A stretch of DNA of 64,000 nt from assembly GCA_013407085.1 (NCBI GenBank), contig JACCGJ010001450.1, positions 62,001-126,000 on the forward strand, in the 5' to 3' direction. Source of the stretch: Atriophallophorus winterbourni (taxonomy: Eukaryota; Platyhelminthes; Trematoda; Plagiorchiida; Microphallidae). This document shows, piece by piece, positions 9,704 to 19,264 of the stretch (positions within the stretch are counted from its first letter, which is position 1; the number at the start of each line of letters is the position of its first letter). A model generated the notes under the pieces. It searched no databases. It was not told the DNA's origin and saw only the letters and a list, made by a program, of their open reading frames with translations. A program made the position numbers and the translations under genes.

Positions 9704-10196
9704 TGTAACGGAGCGTCATTTCTTCTGTATCTTTTATATTTTGCGCCAATATTATCGTTTGCTCTCATATCGCACAACACGTAGATAAAAGATCTCAAAG
9801 TCTTTTTACGTTTCTATTGTGAATGAGAATGGTAATGTTGGTTATTTTCTGTTTATATTATATTGATTCTCAATCTTTTTGTTTTATCGGACTCTACCCC
9901 GCGCTCGTCGGAGTTCGTTTCCTCTTTGGCTGCCGCTAGCTGCAGCTCTGGCAGCCATCGTCTTCCAGCCACCAGGCTTCGCATCCACACAAGGACCTGT
10001 GCACAATCATACAGCGACTCAGCTGCGCATCAACCACAGGACTTGTTCACAACGCTCTATTGTACTGCGTGCCATTTACCAGCTCCGGCTGTGCATCATT
10101 CCATACATCTTTGTATTCCGACTTCCGGAGTTCTTATTTGGTGTGCGTGCTATCACTGTGCTTGTGGTAAACTGGAGTTTTACCTCAACCGCTATA
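9704..10196 (+). repeat. left LTR of a very short LTR element
   Basis: 493 bp, from TGTAACGGAGCG to CAACCGCTATA (the intact end elsewhere is CTACA). It is followed two bases later by a primer-binding site. It differs at many positions and by indels from the LTR at 10394, so the pair is old or was formed by recombination. Confidence 0.75.
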
Positions 10197-10393
10197 TTTG
10201 GTGACGAGGGTGATCATTCCTCTTCGTGTAGTCTGAATATTCTTCTTTATCAAGATATGGCGCTTAATTCAACATTCCCACACCTGGATTTCTGACTGCT
10301 TTTATTTTTATTTGGTCTTCGATGTTTTCTGCACTTTTCCCAATTCCCCGCATCTGTTGCTCTGAGGACAGTGCAATAACTGAAAGGGGGCGG
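10197..10393 (+). mobile_element. 197 bp internal region of a miniature LTR element
   Basis: It holds a primer-binding site at 10199 (TGGTGACGAGGGTGATC), a short frame of 12 codons starting at the ATG at 10257, and a polypurine tract GAAAGGGGGCGG at 10382-10393 directly before the next LTR. There is no room for gag or pol. The structure is that of a terminal-repeat retrotransposon in miniature, or of a larger element that lost its inside. Confidence 0.65.
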
Positions 10394-10676
10394 TGTAACG
10401 CAGCGTCATTTCTTCTGTATCTTTTATATTTTGCGCTAATATTATCGTTTGCTTTCATATCGCAAAACGCGTAGAAGAGGATGTCGAAGTCTTTCTATGA
10501 TCCTATTGTGAATGAGAATGGTAATGTTGGTTATTCTCTATTTATATTATATTGATTCTCAATCTTTTTGTTTTGTCGGACTCTAACCCGCGCTCGTCGG
10601 AGATCGTTTCCCCTTTGACCGCCACTAGCTGCTGCTAAGGCAGCCATCCTGCTGCGCATCCACACAAGGACCTGTG
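10394..10676 (+). repeat. right LTR of the miniature element, first part
   Basis: It starts TGTAACGCAGCG after the polypurine tract and follows the LTR sequence to ACCTGTG, where the Ty3 element at 10677 was inserted. It continues at 14019. In its middle it is closer to the LTR at 3103 than to its supposed partner at 9704. Confidence 0.75.
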
Positions 10677-10871
10677 TGTTATAACCAGACAGTCACAGGA
10701 ATATGTATTGGGTACACGCAGCCTTCTCGGTCTGCTCGACTCGTAGTCAAATGTAAAAGTGGCTCAACAATGCAAAACGCACATGATGTGCACACACACA
10801 AATCGATACATGTCCGCGGGCGAATGAGCGCCATCACGTGATGTAAGTGGGACAGACACACGCACACGACA
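10677..10871 (-). repeat. 3' LTR of the nested Ty3 element
   Basis: 195 bp; plus-strand edges TGTTATAACC and CACGACA. It contains a canonical CACGTG within ATCACGTGATG. The only differences from the other LTR are A instead of C near position 9 and G instead of A in the CTTCTC(G/A)GTCTG block. Confidence 0.9.
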
Positions 10872-10890
10872 CTCCTTTATCCTTAGGTTT
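10872..10890 (-). promoter_or_regulatory. polypurine tract of the nested Ty3 element
   Basis: On the minus strand CCTAAGGATAAAGGAG runs directly into the LTR start. This is the expected plus-strand primer for reverse transcription of the element. Confidence 0.6.
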
Positions 10891-10934
10891 AAACGAGTCC
10901 CGCTTGATACCTCTCGACTGGCCTGCGCTGGCGA

Positions 10935-11505
10935 TCAGACCTCCGGATCGGGCTTGCACTTTCCTGAACTTGGGGGTATTACAACACGACTTCCCCATAA
11001 AATACATCCATCGAATAGGCTTAGTTCGTCCTGACGTGGACAATAAGGCGCTTCTTGGTTTGCACCGCTCTCCGGCCACCCATCTTGCAAATATCGCTTT
11101 ACCGAGGACAATACAGGGTCCTTCTCCGTCTCGTCTCTTATATCTTTCGCCGACACGGGTAATGAGTTTATCCATTCCACAAGGGAAACCAGTTCACATG
11201 GTAAGTTGGAAAGTGTTGGACCTTCTGGTAATGGTAGACGGCTCAGGGCATCCGCCGTGTAATTTCTGGAGCCAGGCACAAAACACATCTTGTACTGGTG
11301 GGCAGACAGCTGAAGAGCCCACCTTTGCATACGGGCTGAAGACATGGGTGGGATCGGTTTGTGTTCCCCAAGGAGGCCAACAAGCTGCTTGTGATCAGTG
11401 TGTATCTCAAAAGACTGTCCATCCAGGTATTCATGGAACCTTTTTACACCAAAAAGGACAGCTAAAGCTTCTTTATCTAATTGTGAGTAATTCCTCTCGC
11501 GGGGT
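10935..11505 (-). pseudogene. RNase H end and integrase zinc-region stub (Ty3)
   Basis: After a one-base loss near 11500-11507 the RNase H domain continues in this frame with RNYSQLDKEALA, then FEIHTDHKQL, and ends with PGSRNYTADALSRL. A linker leads to CILWGSRVVIPP, the start of the integrase H2C2 region, and the frame then ends in unrelated residues. The whole DDE core and the rest of integrase are missing, so a large internal deletion has occurred here. Confidence 0.75.
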
Positions 11506-12652
11506 TGAGTGTACGTGAAGCAAAAACGACAGGTTTATTAATTCCTTGGGCATCCGGTTGAGTGAGTACTGCGCCAACACCATATGGAGATGCGTCACAA
11601 AACAAAATTATAGGAGACGATGGTTGGAAATGCGCCAGCACGCAAGGCATTGTTAATAAATGTTTAATCCGTTTAAAAGCGGTAGATTCCGTTTCTCCCC
11701 AAGTCCACCCCGTTCCCTTGCGAAGTAATTTGTTCAGAGGGGCCAAAATTGTAGCAACATGAGGTATGAATCTGGCGTAGTGGTTGATCATCCCCAGGAA
11801 AGACCGCAGTTGTGAAAAGTTCATCGGATTAGGGGCTTCCAAAATGGGGCGTGTTTTTTCTGGAATTGGACGAATTCCATTTGCATCGATGCGGAAACCA
11901 AGATATTCCACGTGATTGGAAAGAAAACTGCATTTCTCCAACTTGAGCCGAAGTCCAAGTTGCAACAACCGCGAGAAGAGTTTCTCCAGCGTGTGTAAAT
12001 GTTCCTGGTAGGTCATCCCCGTGACCAGAATATCATCCAGATATGCCACTGTGTGTGGTATATCTTTAATGCACATTTCTATCGTTCGTTGGAAAATGCC
12101 AGGGGCGGAATTTATACCAAATGGTAATCTGGTGAGTTGAAAAAGACCTTTGTGGGTGGCGATTGTCGTTACGACTTTAGATTGATCATCCAGTTCTAGC
12201 TGTTGATACGCATGGGCCAGATCTATCTTGCTAAAGAATTTTCCACCACCTAGATTTGCAAAAATATCTTCAATTTTCGGTATGGGATAGGTCTCTGCGG
12301 GTAGGACAGAGTTGACTGTAATCTTGTAATCCCCACAAATTCTCACGGATCCATCACTTTTTAGCACCGGTACAATTGGCGTTGCCCATTTCGAAAATCT
12401 GACTGACTCGATTACTCCTCCGTCAAGTAAGCGCTGCAATTCTCTCTCTACTTCCGACCGCAGTCTGTATGGAATGGATCTAGCCTTATAAAACTTTGGT
12501 TTGGCAGTCGATTCACCCGGTAACGTCACACGAACACTCTTCAGTTTCCCATTATCCGAGTCGGCGAACAACGGTTCATACTGCTTCAATAGCGTTTGAA
12601 TGTCAGTTGAAACTTCATTATTGTACACTTTAAGAACGGGTACTTTCTGCAG
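11477..12652 (-). pseudogene. Ty3 reverse transcriptase and start of RNase H
   Basis: RT landmarks in order: ARSIPYRLRSEVERELQRLL, then KSDGSVRICGDYK, then YPIPKIEDIFANL, FSKIDLAHAYQQL, LPFGINSAPGIFQ, and the catalytic YLDDI, followed by LGFRIDANGIRPIPEK. RNase H begins at ILFCDASPYGVGAVL. The frame joins the protease without a shift except for the TAA stop at 12653-12655. It ends in a stop at 11477 caused by a one-base deletion; the correct frame is taken up at about 11505. All catalytic RT motifs are intact. Confidence 0.85.
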
Positions 12653-13783
12653 TTAATCACGACCAAGTAGATTTATACCCGTGCCAGTAGTTACGTGTAA
12701 CTTCAAACTGTGCTTCTTGTTTGCATGATCTAGTTCGACCTCGGCACAACCCAGGAGATCGAGATTCTCCCCAGTGTAGGTTTTTAGTCGGAGATGCGGT
12801 AATCTCAATGCGCTGATTGAATTTCTACGGAATGCTTTCTCCCACGAGCTCCTGCTGCACAGCGTAACCGCGGAACCAGTGTCCAGCTCGAATGGTATGT
12901 ATTGGCCATTGATCTCAAGCTCCAACTTTATCGGTGGAACGGAATCATCACTAACGGTGTGCAAAATGAAAACATCCGATTCAGACTGCAATTCAGTGTA
13001 CTGCGTTAGTCCAGGATGTGACTGAGTTTGAACTTTTGAGCGGCACACCCTCGCGAGATGTCCTTGTTTCCCACAGTTATGGCGAATCGCGTCGCGATGA
13101 GGACATTCCGTAAGATTCTTATGCTGCCAACCGCATCGATAACAGCGAAACCCCATAGGATTCGGTGCTCGCGGACTCTGAATCCTTACCTTGTCCACTC
13201 CAGCCGTACTTGTATTAGTGGTGCTGGGTATGTTCATCTGGGTTGGCCTCAGTTGGCAATGCTGTAGCAGTTCGGCGTTCTTATCCGCAGCTTCCATGCC
13301 AGTGGCAATATTATAAGCAGACTCCAGTGACAACTCATGTTCGGCCAGTAGCCTTCTCTGAATACGAGGTTCTCTGATTCCCACAACCAATCGATCTCTC
13401 ATCATGTCATCCCGAGCTGTTCCAAATGCACAAAATTCAGTCATTCGCCTCAGGTCAGCCGCAAAATTCGCAACAGATTCTCCTTCAGACTGAACGCGGG
13501 TGTTAAACTTGAATCGTTGCACCATCACTGATGGCCTCGGATTGTAGTGTGAACCGATCGTTCGAACAATAAAATCATAGGATTTGGAAGACGGTAAATC
13601 GGGACTCACCAAACTGCGAATAAGTTCGTAGGTCTTGGAACCAATAACACTAAGCAGGGTGTTGACCTTCTTTTGATCATTCGTAATGTCGTTTGCAGCG
13701 AAATAACAATTAATCCGTTCGATGTAAACATCCCATGTAGACAGACTTTCAGAATATTCCTCGATTTTTCCGACACAATTCAT
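12653..13783 (-). pseudogene. Ty3 Gag and aspartic protease
   Basis: The ATG at 13781-13783 lies 21 bases inside the primer-binding site. The capsid part has WDVYIERINCYF and NTLLSVIGSKTYELIRSL, typical of Ty3 Gag. The first knuckle is C-x2-C-x3-H-x5-C; the second has lost its first Cys to Arg (RHNCGKQGHLARVC). The protease motif FELDTGSAVTLCS is intact and the protein reads to LLGRD, where the family normally continues with tryptophan but TAA is found. RT continues in the same frame. Confidence 0.8.
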
Positions 13784-13804
13784 CGTATGATAGCAATTAA
13801 TTTA

Positions 13805-13816
13805 GGTACTCCACCA
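13805..13816 (-). promoter_or_regulatory. primer-binding site of the nested Ty3 element
   Basis: On the minus strand TGGTGGAGTACC starts two bases after the LTR end. Its TGG start pairs with the CCA end of a tRNA; the tRNA species was not determined. Confidence 0.6.
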
Positions 13817-13818
13817 AT

Positions 13819-14013
13819 TGTTATAACCCGACAGTCACAGGAATATGTATTGGGTACACGCAGCCTTCTCAGTCTGCTCGACTCGTAGTCAAATGTAAAA
13901 GTGGCTCAACAATGCAAAACGCACATGATGTGCACACACACAAATCGATACATGTCCGCGGGCGAATGAGCGCCATCACGTGATGTAAGTGGGACAGACA
14001 CACGCACACGACA
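13819..14013 (-). repeat. 5' LTR of the nested Ty3 element
   Basis: 195 bp, plus-strand edges TGTTATAACC and CACGACA, followed by the target duplication CTGTG at 14014-14018. Confidence 0.9.
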
Positions 14014-14018
14014 CTGTG

Positions 14019-14155
14019 CACAATCATCCAGCGACCCAGCTGCGCATCAACCATAGGACTTGTCCACAACACTCTATTGTACTGCGTGACATTTAACAGC
14101 TCCGACTGTGCATTATTCCATAAATCTCTTGTATTCCGACTTCCGGAATTCTTAT
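14019..14155 (+). repeat. right LTR of the miniature element, second part (truncated)
   Basis: It resumes CACAATCATCCAGCG after the duplicated CTGTG and follows the LTR to TTCCGGAATTCTTAT. The last 60-70 bases of the LTR are missing, replaced by unrelated sequence from about 14156. Confidence 0.75.
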
Positions 14156-14419
14156 GTTAGGGCAGTTTTAGGTGCTTCTCTGTAATTTTCGACACGAAGA
14201 AATTTGGAACGCTGGATTGGCTTGTCAGCTATCTGCTGTCCCATGCAAACTCAATCAAAATGAAATTGAATACAGCTGGTCTAATTAAATAAATTAAAAT
14301 AAATAAATTAGAAAAAATTAAATTCTTGCGTTAACTTATTTGAAAAAGATTCATCACAGTGAGACATATAATAAGAATGCTTCTCACACGACCCAACTAA
14401 TATCTGTATTTCTTACTGT

Positions 14420-14510
14420 CTCTAGGAGTAGACTCGAACTTGCATCTGCTTATAGAAGCCCAACTGCTTCACCATTAGGCGATCAATTACTGAGCTACAC
14501 ATCGTAAGTA
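14420..14510 (-). ncRNA. tRNA-like sequence with Pol III-type boxes
   Basis: On the minus strand it reads CCTAATGGTGAAGCAGTTGG (A-box-like), an anticodon-arm-like middle, then AAGTTCGAGTCTACTCC, close to the B-box consensus and T arm. No clean acceptor stem pairs, so it is more likely the head of a tRNA-derived SINE or a tRNA pseudogene than a working tRNA gene. Confidence 0.4.
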
Positions 14511-16810
14511 CTGAGAGTGCAATACAACGCATTGCTAATTGTTGGAGACTTGAATCTCCCGTGCACATCCCTTGGCGTATCGAAATTACTTCACCAGAGT
14601 CAGCTGAGTCAAAATATCTGGACTGGATTCATGTCAGGGCCTTTTATCAGCATGTCACGGAACCTACCAGATTTAGGTCAGGAAAAACTCCATCAACTTT
14701 CGATATGGCTCTATCGTCTCTTGAAAGAGATATTTATGGGATTAAATACTCTTCGCCACTATACAAGACCGACCACGCCGTAATTCTCCTTCACTGGACT
14801 TTAGTGCACTCTAGTCACCAAGTGAAGATGTCCAGCAACTTTGGTCAAATGGACAAGGTCCAAGTACAAACTCAAACAATGGATCTCATTTAGGAACAAG
14901 ACGAATCAGAACCTAGTGTAGAAATTAGAGGAACTAGGAACCAGTCAGAACGCGAGGAATACCGCCCTGGTGGAGCGCGTCTATTCGGAGGGCTATCAGC
15001 TGGCGTAACAGTAGCTGGAGGGCTTACAACTTCTCTGGAACTCACAGATCTAGATTGCAGTACTTACGGACCAGAGATTCATCTGTTGCACTGCAAAGAA
15101 AAGCAAACAGGGAATTCGAATCCAGACTAGCCAAAAAGCAAAAATCAACTTGAAAGCTTTTTATGGCTATGTTCAGTCCAAACGATCTTTAAGATAAGAA
15201 ATAGGTACGTAACTGCTGAATGATGCGCAGGTAAAAGCCGATGCCTTGCATTCATTGTTCTGCAGTGGTAATCGGCGTAATTCAGCTAACCGCTTAAAAA
15301 GTCACGAGCGCAGAGTACTTTCATTTAGCTATGTGGAGGTTAATCAGGAAATGGTCACCACAGTTCTGTCGCAGCTGGATAAAACTAAGTCGGCTGGCTC
15401 CGACGGTATACATCCGGCTATTCTTCAACTGCTCACAATCAGGAAACGTTTTGCAGCTACCTCAATCCAGGGTATACTGCCGGATGATTGAACACTAGCG
15501 GCGGTATATCATAAAGGGTCCCATTTCGGATGTACGCAACTGTAGGCCAGTAAGCCTGACTAGCAATCGTTGCAGGTGCTTGGAAAAAATCATTAGGTAC
15601 CAGATATGTAAACATTTGGTAGCCAATTCTTTACTATCAGATGCTCAGCACGGATTCTGGAAAGGAAGGTCTTGCCTAACCAATCTTCTGAGCTTTCTTG
15701 ATGAAGTGACATTACGAATCGATGAAGGAAGAGTAGTCGACGTTTGCTACCTTGATTTTCAAAAGGCCTTTGGCTCAGTGAACCATGGGTACCTTCTGCA
15801 CGAGCTAATGTTTTGTGGTGTCACAGGTGAACCACACAGATGGTTAGACAGCTCCCTAACTAATCGCACTAACTATGTTAGAATTACAGGGATGAGCTCG
15901 GAGGAATGATTGATACTCAGAGGAGTGCATTAAGGCTCAGTGCTTGGTCCACTACTTTTTATTATTGTAGTAAACGACCTAGCAGACTGCTTGAGTTAAC
16001 GTTGTTTCCTGTTTGCTGATGATGTTAAGATCCTAGGAATCGACAGTAGACAAACGCTTATCTCCAGTTTAGAGAAAGTAATCGAGTGGGGGGAAGAGGT
16101 GCGTTCTGACGACTGATTAGGCGACAATTAGAAGTCGTTGAAGGAACTATCAGAATAGATGTTGCTCAGAAAGTGGAGGATCTAGGTGTTACTATAATAG
16201 GCGATTTTAAGTGGTCTACTCAATGTGCCGAAACTGTAAACAAGGCTCGCAGAGAATCGTTCAGACTTCGCTCAGCATTATCTTGCCGAAAACCTTCAAT
16301 CTTCATTCCATTATACTAAATAGCTGTGCGGCTTCACTTAGAATACTGCATTCAATCCTGGGCACCGTACTAAAAAATATATAGCAGGTTTCGAAAGGTT
16401 CCAGCACCTTGCGACTAGGATGGCGGAGGGTCAGACATGTAAAACCTATGATGCAAGACTCGAGGACCTCGGATTGTTCTCACTAAAGAGACGGCGGCTT
16501 GCTAGGTTACGTAATAGAAGCCTTCAAGGTTTTAAAGTGTCTTACGGATGATAATATTACTGAAATCTTTAAACTTGCCGTAAAGCAGCTACAAGGGATA
16601 ATTCTATGAAACTTCTCAAGAGTAGGCCCATGTTGCTGGCACGTGCGCACTTTGAGCAACAGTGTGTTCAACTTCTGGAACAAGCTCCCAGGTTGTATAG
16701 TAAGCCTCCAAAATGTGTTGATTTTTAAAAGAGAATTAAACGCTAAATGGTCTATCATATTTCGAACATTGTCTAATAAAAACAAAAAAATCAAAAAAAC
16801 GTATTTTTAC
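14500..16810 (+). pseudogene. decayed CR1-like LINE (copy E): endonuclease, RT, tail
   Basis: Fragments in order: ALLIVGDLNLP (endonuclease, 14520-14552), TFDMALSSLERDIYG and YKTDHAVILL (endonuclease end, to about 14790), TKSAGSDGIHPAIL (15390), AQHGFWKGRSCLTNL and CYLDFQKAFGSVNHGYLLHEL (RT, 15640-15810), SVLGPLLFIIVVNDL and FLFADDVKIL (15940-16035), and a C-terminal VFNFWNKLPG block (16665). Many stops and frameshifts divide the frames. The end is an A-rich tail at about 16780-16802. Confidence 0.75.
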
Positions 16811-17585
16811 ATTTTTTATCCTATCTGTCTAGGCCTGGGCAACCCGACAGCCCAGAAACCATACCTTATTTTCCAGATATCCGGAAACAAGAATGTGTGA
16901 AAAATACGAAATGTATACTCAATATCGAAGTGTCGGGTGCTCAACCGCATACCGTCGAAGGAAATCTGGGCGCGTGATTGGCTTTTAGCCACCTTCAGCC
17001 CTGTGCAACTTGAACTTGAACTTGAACTTAAAACCTTGAGCTGAAATCGCGCAAAGTTAAAAGTGTCATCTAACTGTTGTTTCTGCTTGTTTCAATGGTG
17101 TCTTTGCAGTATTTAAATGATAGTTAGTTAAATTTGTTTCATTTGTATTATTATAATTTTGTTTAAAAAGAAAATTTCTCATAGTTCTTTGAAAAGTTCA
17201 GCATTAAATGTCAATAATCATTCTTAGTTGACACGAAATGATGAAATACATCAACGGAAACAACCGAATTTTTCTAATGATTGTGTCTGAAGGAATTAAT
17301 CGTTTTTCAACATTTCACATGACGCCACTTATTTCCGCTTGTAGATGCTGTAAGTTTACCATATTTATTATTATTATATTATATTTGCACAAACTGATAC
17401 AGATATAGTGCCGTTCAACATAAACAATGAGATGTACAAAGCGAGAAAGGGGGTACAAAGCGTTGTCATCGGCATCGTTGAACGTAGGCATGATACTACC
17501 CGGTTGCCTACACCGAAGTTTACCATATTTACAGGTCTCAATTACGAAGAGATCTAACATCGTTTTCACAAATCGGATTTAGCGT
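16811..17585. other. no gene seen
   Basis: It contains a 35 bp scrap of the short-retroposon core (16830-16870, CTAGGCCTGGGCAACC), a short ACTTGA repeat near 17008-17028, and AT-rich sequence. Open frames here have no recognisable content. Confidence 0.5.
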
Positions 17586-17589
17586 TTGC

Positions 17590-17965
17590 TAACCTTAGAC
17601 ATTTGTAGCGTCGATGCGATGTTTCACTCCATAACAAAAGCCAAGTGCGCAACACAGTGGTGCGTGCTACACTACTTTATGGCTGCAAAACCTGGTCTAT
17701 CCGCGCGGAAGATGTCAGTCTGCTTTCTGTGTTTGACGCACGTTGCTCGCATTTAGTGGCACCATCGCGCGATAAATATAGATTTCTGCAACCGGGTGTT
17801 AGGACCAAGGGTCTAAGAACTTAGAGAAATGTTGATACTTGCTCGTTTGCGATGGTTGAGACGTTTTCAGAATTCCTAATCACCGTTTACGATACCGTGC
17901 CTTAATTTCAGAGCCTGGTTTCCGTCGCGCGGAGACTGGACCTTAACGTGGTGCGATCGTTTGTG
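17590..17965 (+). pseudogene. RTE-like LINE C-terminal fragment
   Basis: The translation contains TLLYGCKTWSIRAEDVSLLSV in one frame, the usual C-terminal block of RTE-like elements (LLYG-x-x-TW followed by R-x-E-D-V), and a later LARLRWL-like stretch. It closely parallels 22960-23180. A stop follows RTKGLRT. 5' truncated. Confidence 0.6.
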
Positions 17966-19255
17966 TACCCCCGTAAACCATCGAGCTATACTGAGTTATG
18001 TCCTTTGTGCACAAGCAGAGATACTCATACCAGGAAGGTCGATGGGTAGAGGTCAGACGATCTCGGTCTCAGCCCACTGTCTTGTGGGTAATGTTCTTTA
18101 GCCAGAGGCTTTGGTCGAGAACCTTAATTGTTTTCCAGTCTAGGCATGGGAGAACCTGGCAGTATTCAAGTCCATACAACACCATAATACTAACAAATAA
18201 ATCCAATTCGATAGTGCGTCTCCCACGATAAATCGGGTTGCCTTACCTGTTGCATACAGCAGTGCGGGTACGCGAAAACAATCTATTGCTGGCCCTACTC
18301 TTCAATCTTTTTCTGTCTACTCTCCTTCGCCATTTTATATTTCTTATCCTTCCTGGGTCCAGTATGATAAGCGGCCGATCTGAAACTTTTCAAAGCTTAA
18401 AATATCATAAACCCAAAACTCTCTTTGTAAAACCGCACACGTCTGCATTCATAGGTGCCATAAATGTACGTCAATCAGGCCAGCAAGCTGCTCTTGTTCT
18501 CTGTCTAGATTCGTTGTCTATCGACATTTGTTGCTTATCAGAAACAAGACTTTATGATCCTTCTACGGTAGTCGAATTGACTGCACCAACTCTTTCCAAC
18601 AGGTAATTTACGCTGCTCAGGTGACTCTTTTGCTTCCTCCTCAGGCCAAGCGGATGTAGGTATAGTTCTGCACTAGTGTGCCGAAAGCTCACTTTTAGAC
18701 TGGATTCCCGTCAATAGCAGGATGTGTGCCGTCCGACTAGCTACTTCTATCAACACTACTAACCGAACTCAAAGTAAGTGCTGCGTGTTCGTAGTTGCCA
18801 CTTATGCTCCGACTAATAGTAGCACTAATGACAGCAAAGATATCTTCTACGATGAACTTTGTATAATGTTACGACGCGCTGGTGATATGAATGCTCAACT
18901 TGACCGCCTACATGTTACTGTGTCACAACTCGCTGGTTCATTCAGTCTCGATGCGCAGTGGACAGATAATGATGAACGCTTTCTTCACCAATGTGCACAG
19001 CACAGACTATTTATTAGTAGCACTTGGTTTAGGCATAAAATCGGCAGTGGGCAACTTGGCGTCCGCCTAACAATGATTTGACATGGCCAAAAAATTGATC
19101 ATCTCGCCATCAGCTAGAGGTTGCATTGAGCACTGTCGCTCTTTCTGGAACGCTAGCGTGGATTCTGATCACGCGGTCCTTCGATCAAGATTTGCATCAA
19201 AATGCTCTGGTTCAAAGACAGCTCTAAGCGCGTAGCTTTCGAGGAGCTTCCGGAT
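17940..19255 (+). mobile_element. RTE-like LINE, 5' end and endonuclease (copy R2)
   Basis: The 5' region (17940-18230) is shared with the next copy at 19290-19890. The endonuclease follows: RQSGQQAALVLCLDSL with SIDICCLSETRLYDPS (18464-18560), then a break, then MCAVRLATSIN, VVATYAPT and GDMNAQLDRLH (18722-19081). These are the ETR, TYAPT and GDxNA motifs of RTE-type endonucleases. The RT part is absent. Confidence 0.65.
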
Positions 19256-19264
19256 CCCGCAATT

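Larger units (their letters stand above)
10677..14013 (-). mobile_element. young, integrase-less Ty3/gypsy element nested in an LTR
   Basis: 3337 bp between two 195 bp LTRs that differ at only two positions, flanked by a perfect 5 bp duplication CTGTG (10672-10676 and 14014-14018). The uninterrupted target, ACCTGTGCACAATC, is seen in the sister LTRs at 3391 and 9995. The minus strand reads 5' LTR, primer-binding site, gag, protease, RT, RNase H, a few residues of the integrase zinc region, polypurine tract and 3' LTR. The integrase core is absent. There is also one in-frame stop and one frameshift, so it could move only with proteins from elsewhere. Confidence 0.9.

Noticed and set aside
10847..11518. 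223-codon plus-strand frame across the Ty3 element
   Set aside because: Shadow of the minus-strand pol sequence, which carries the conserved motifs.
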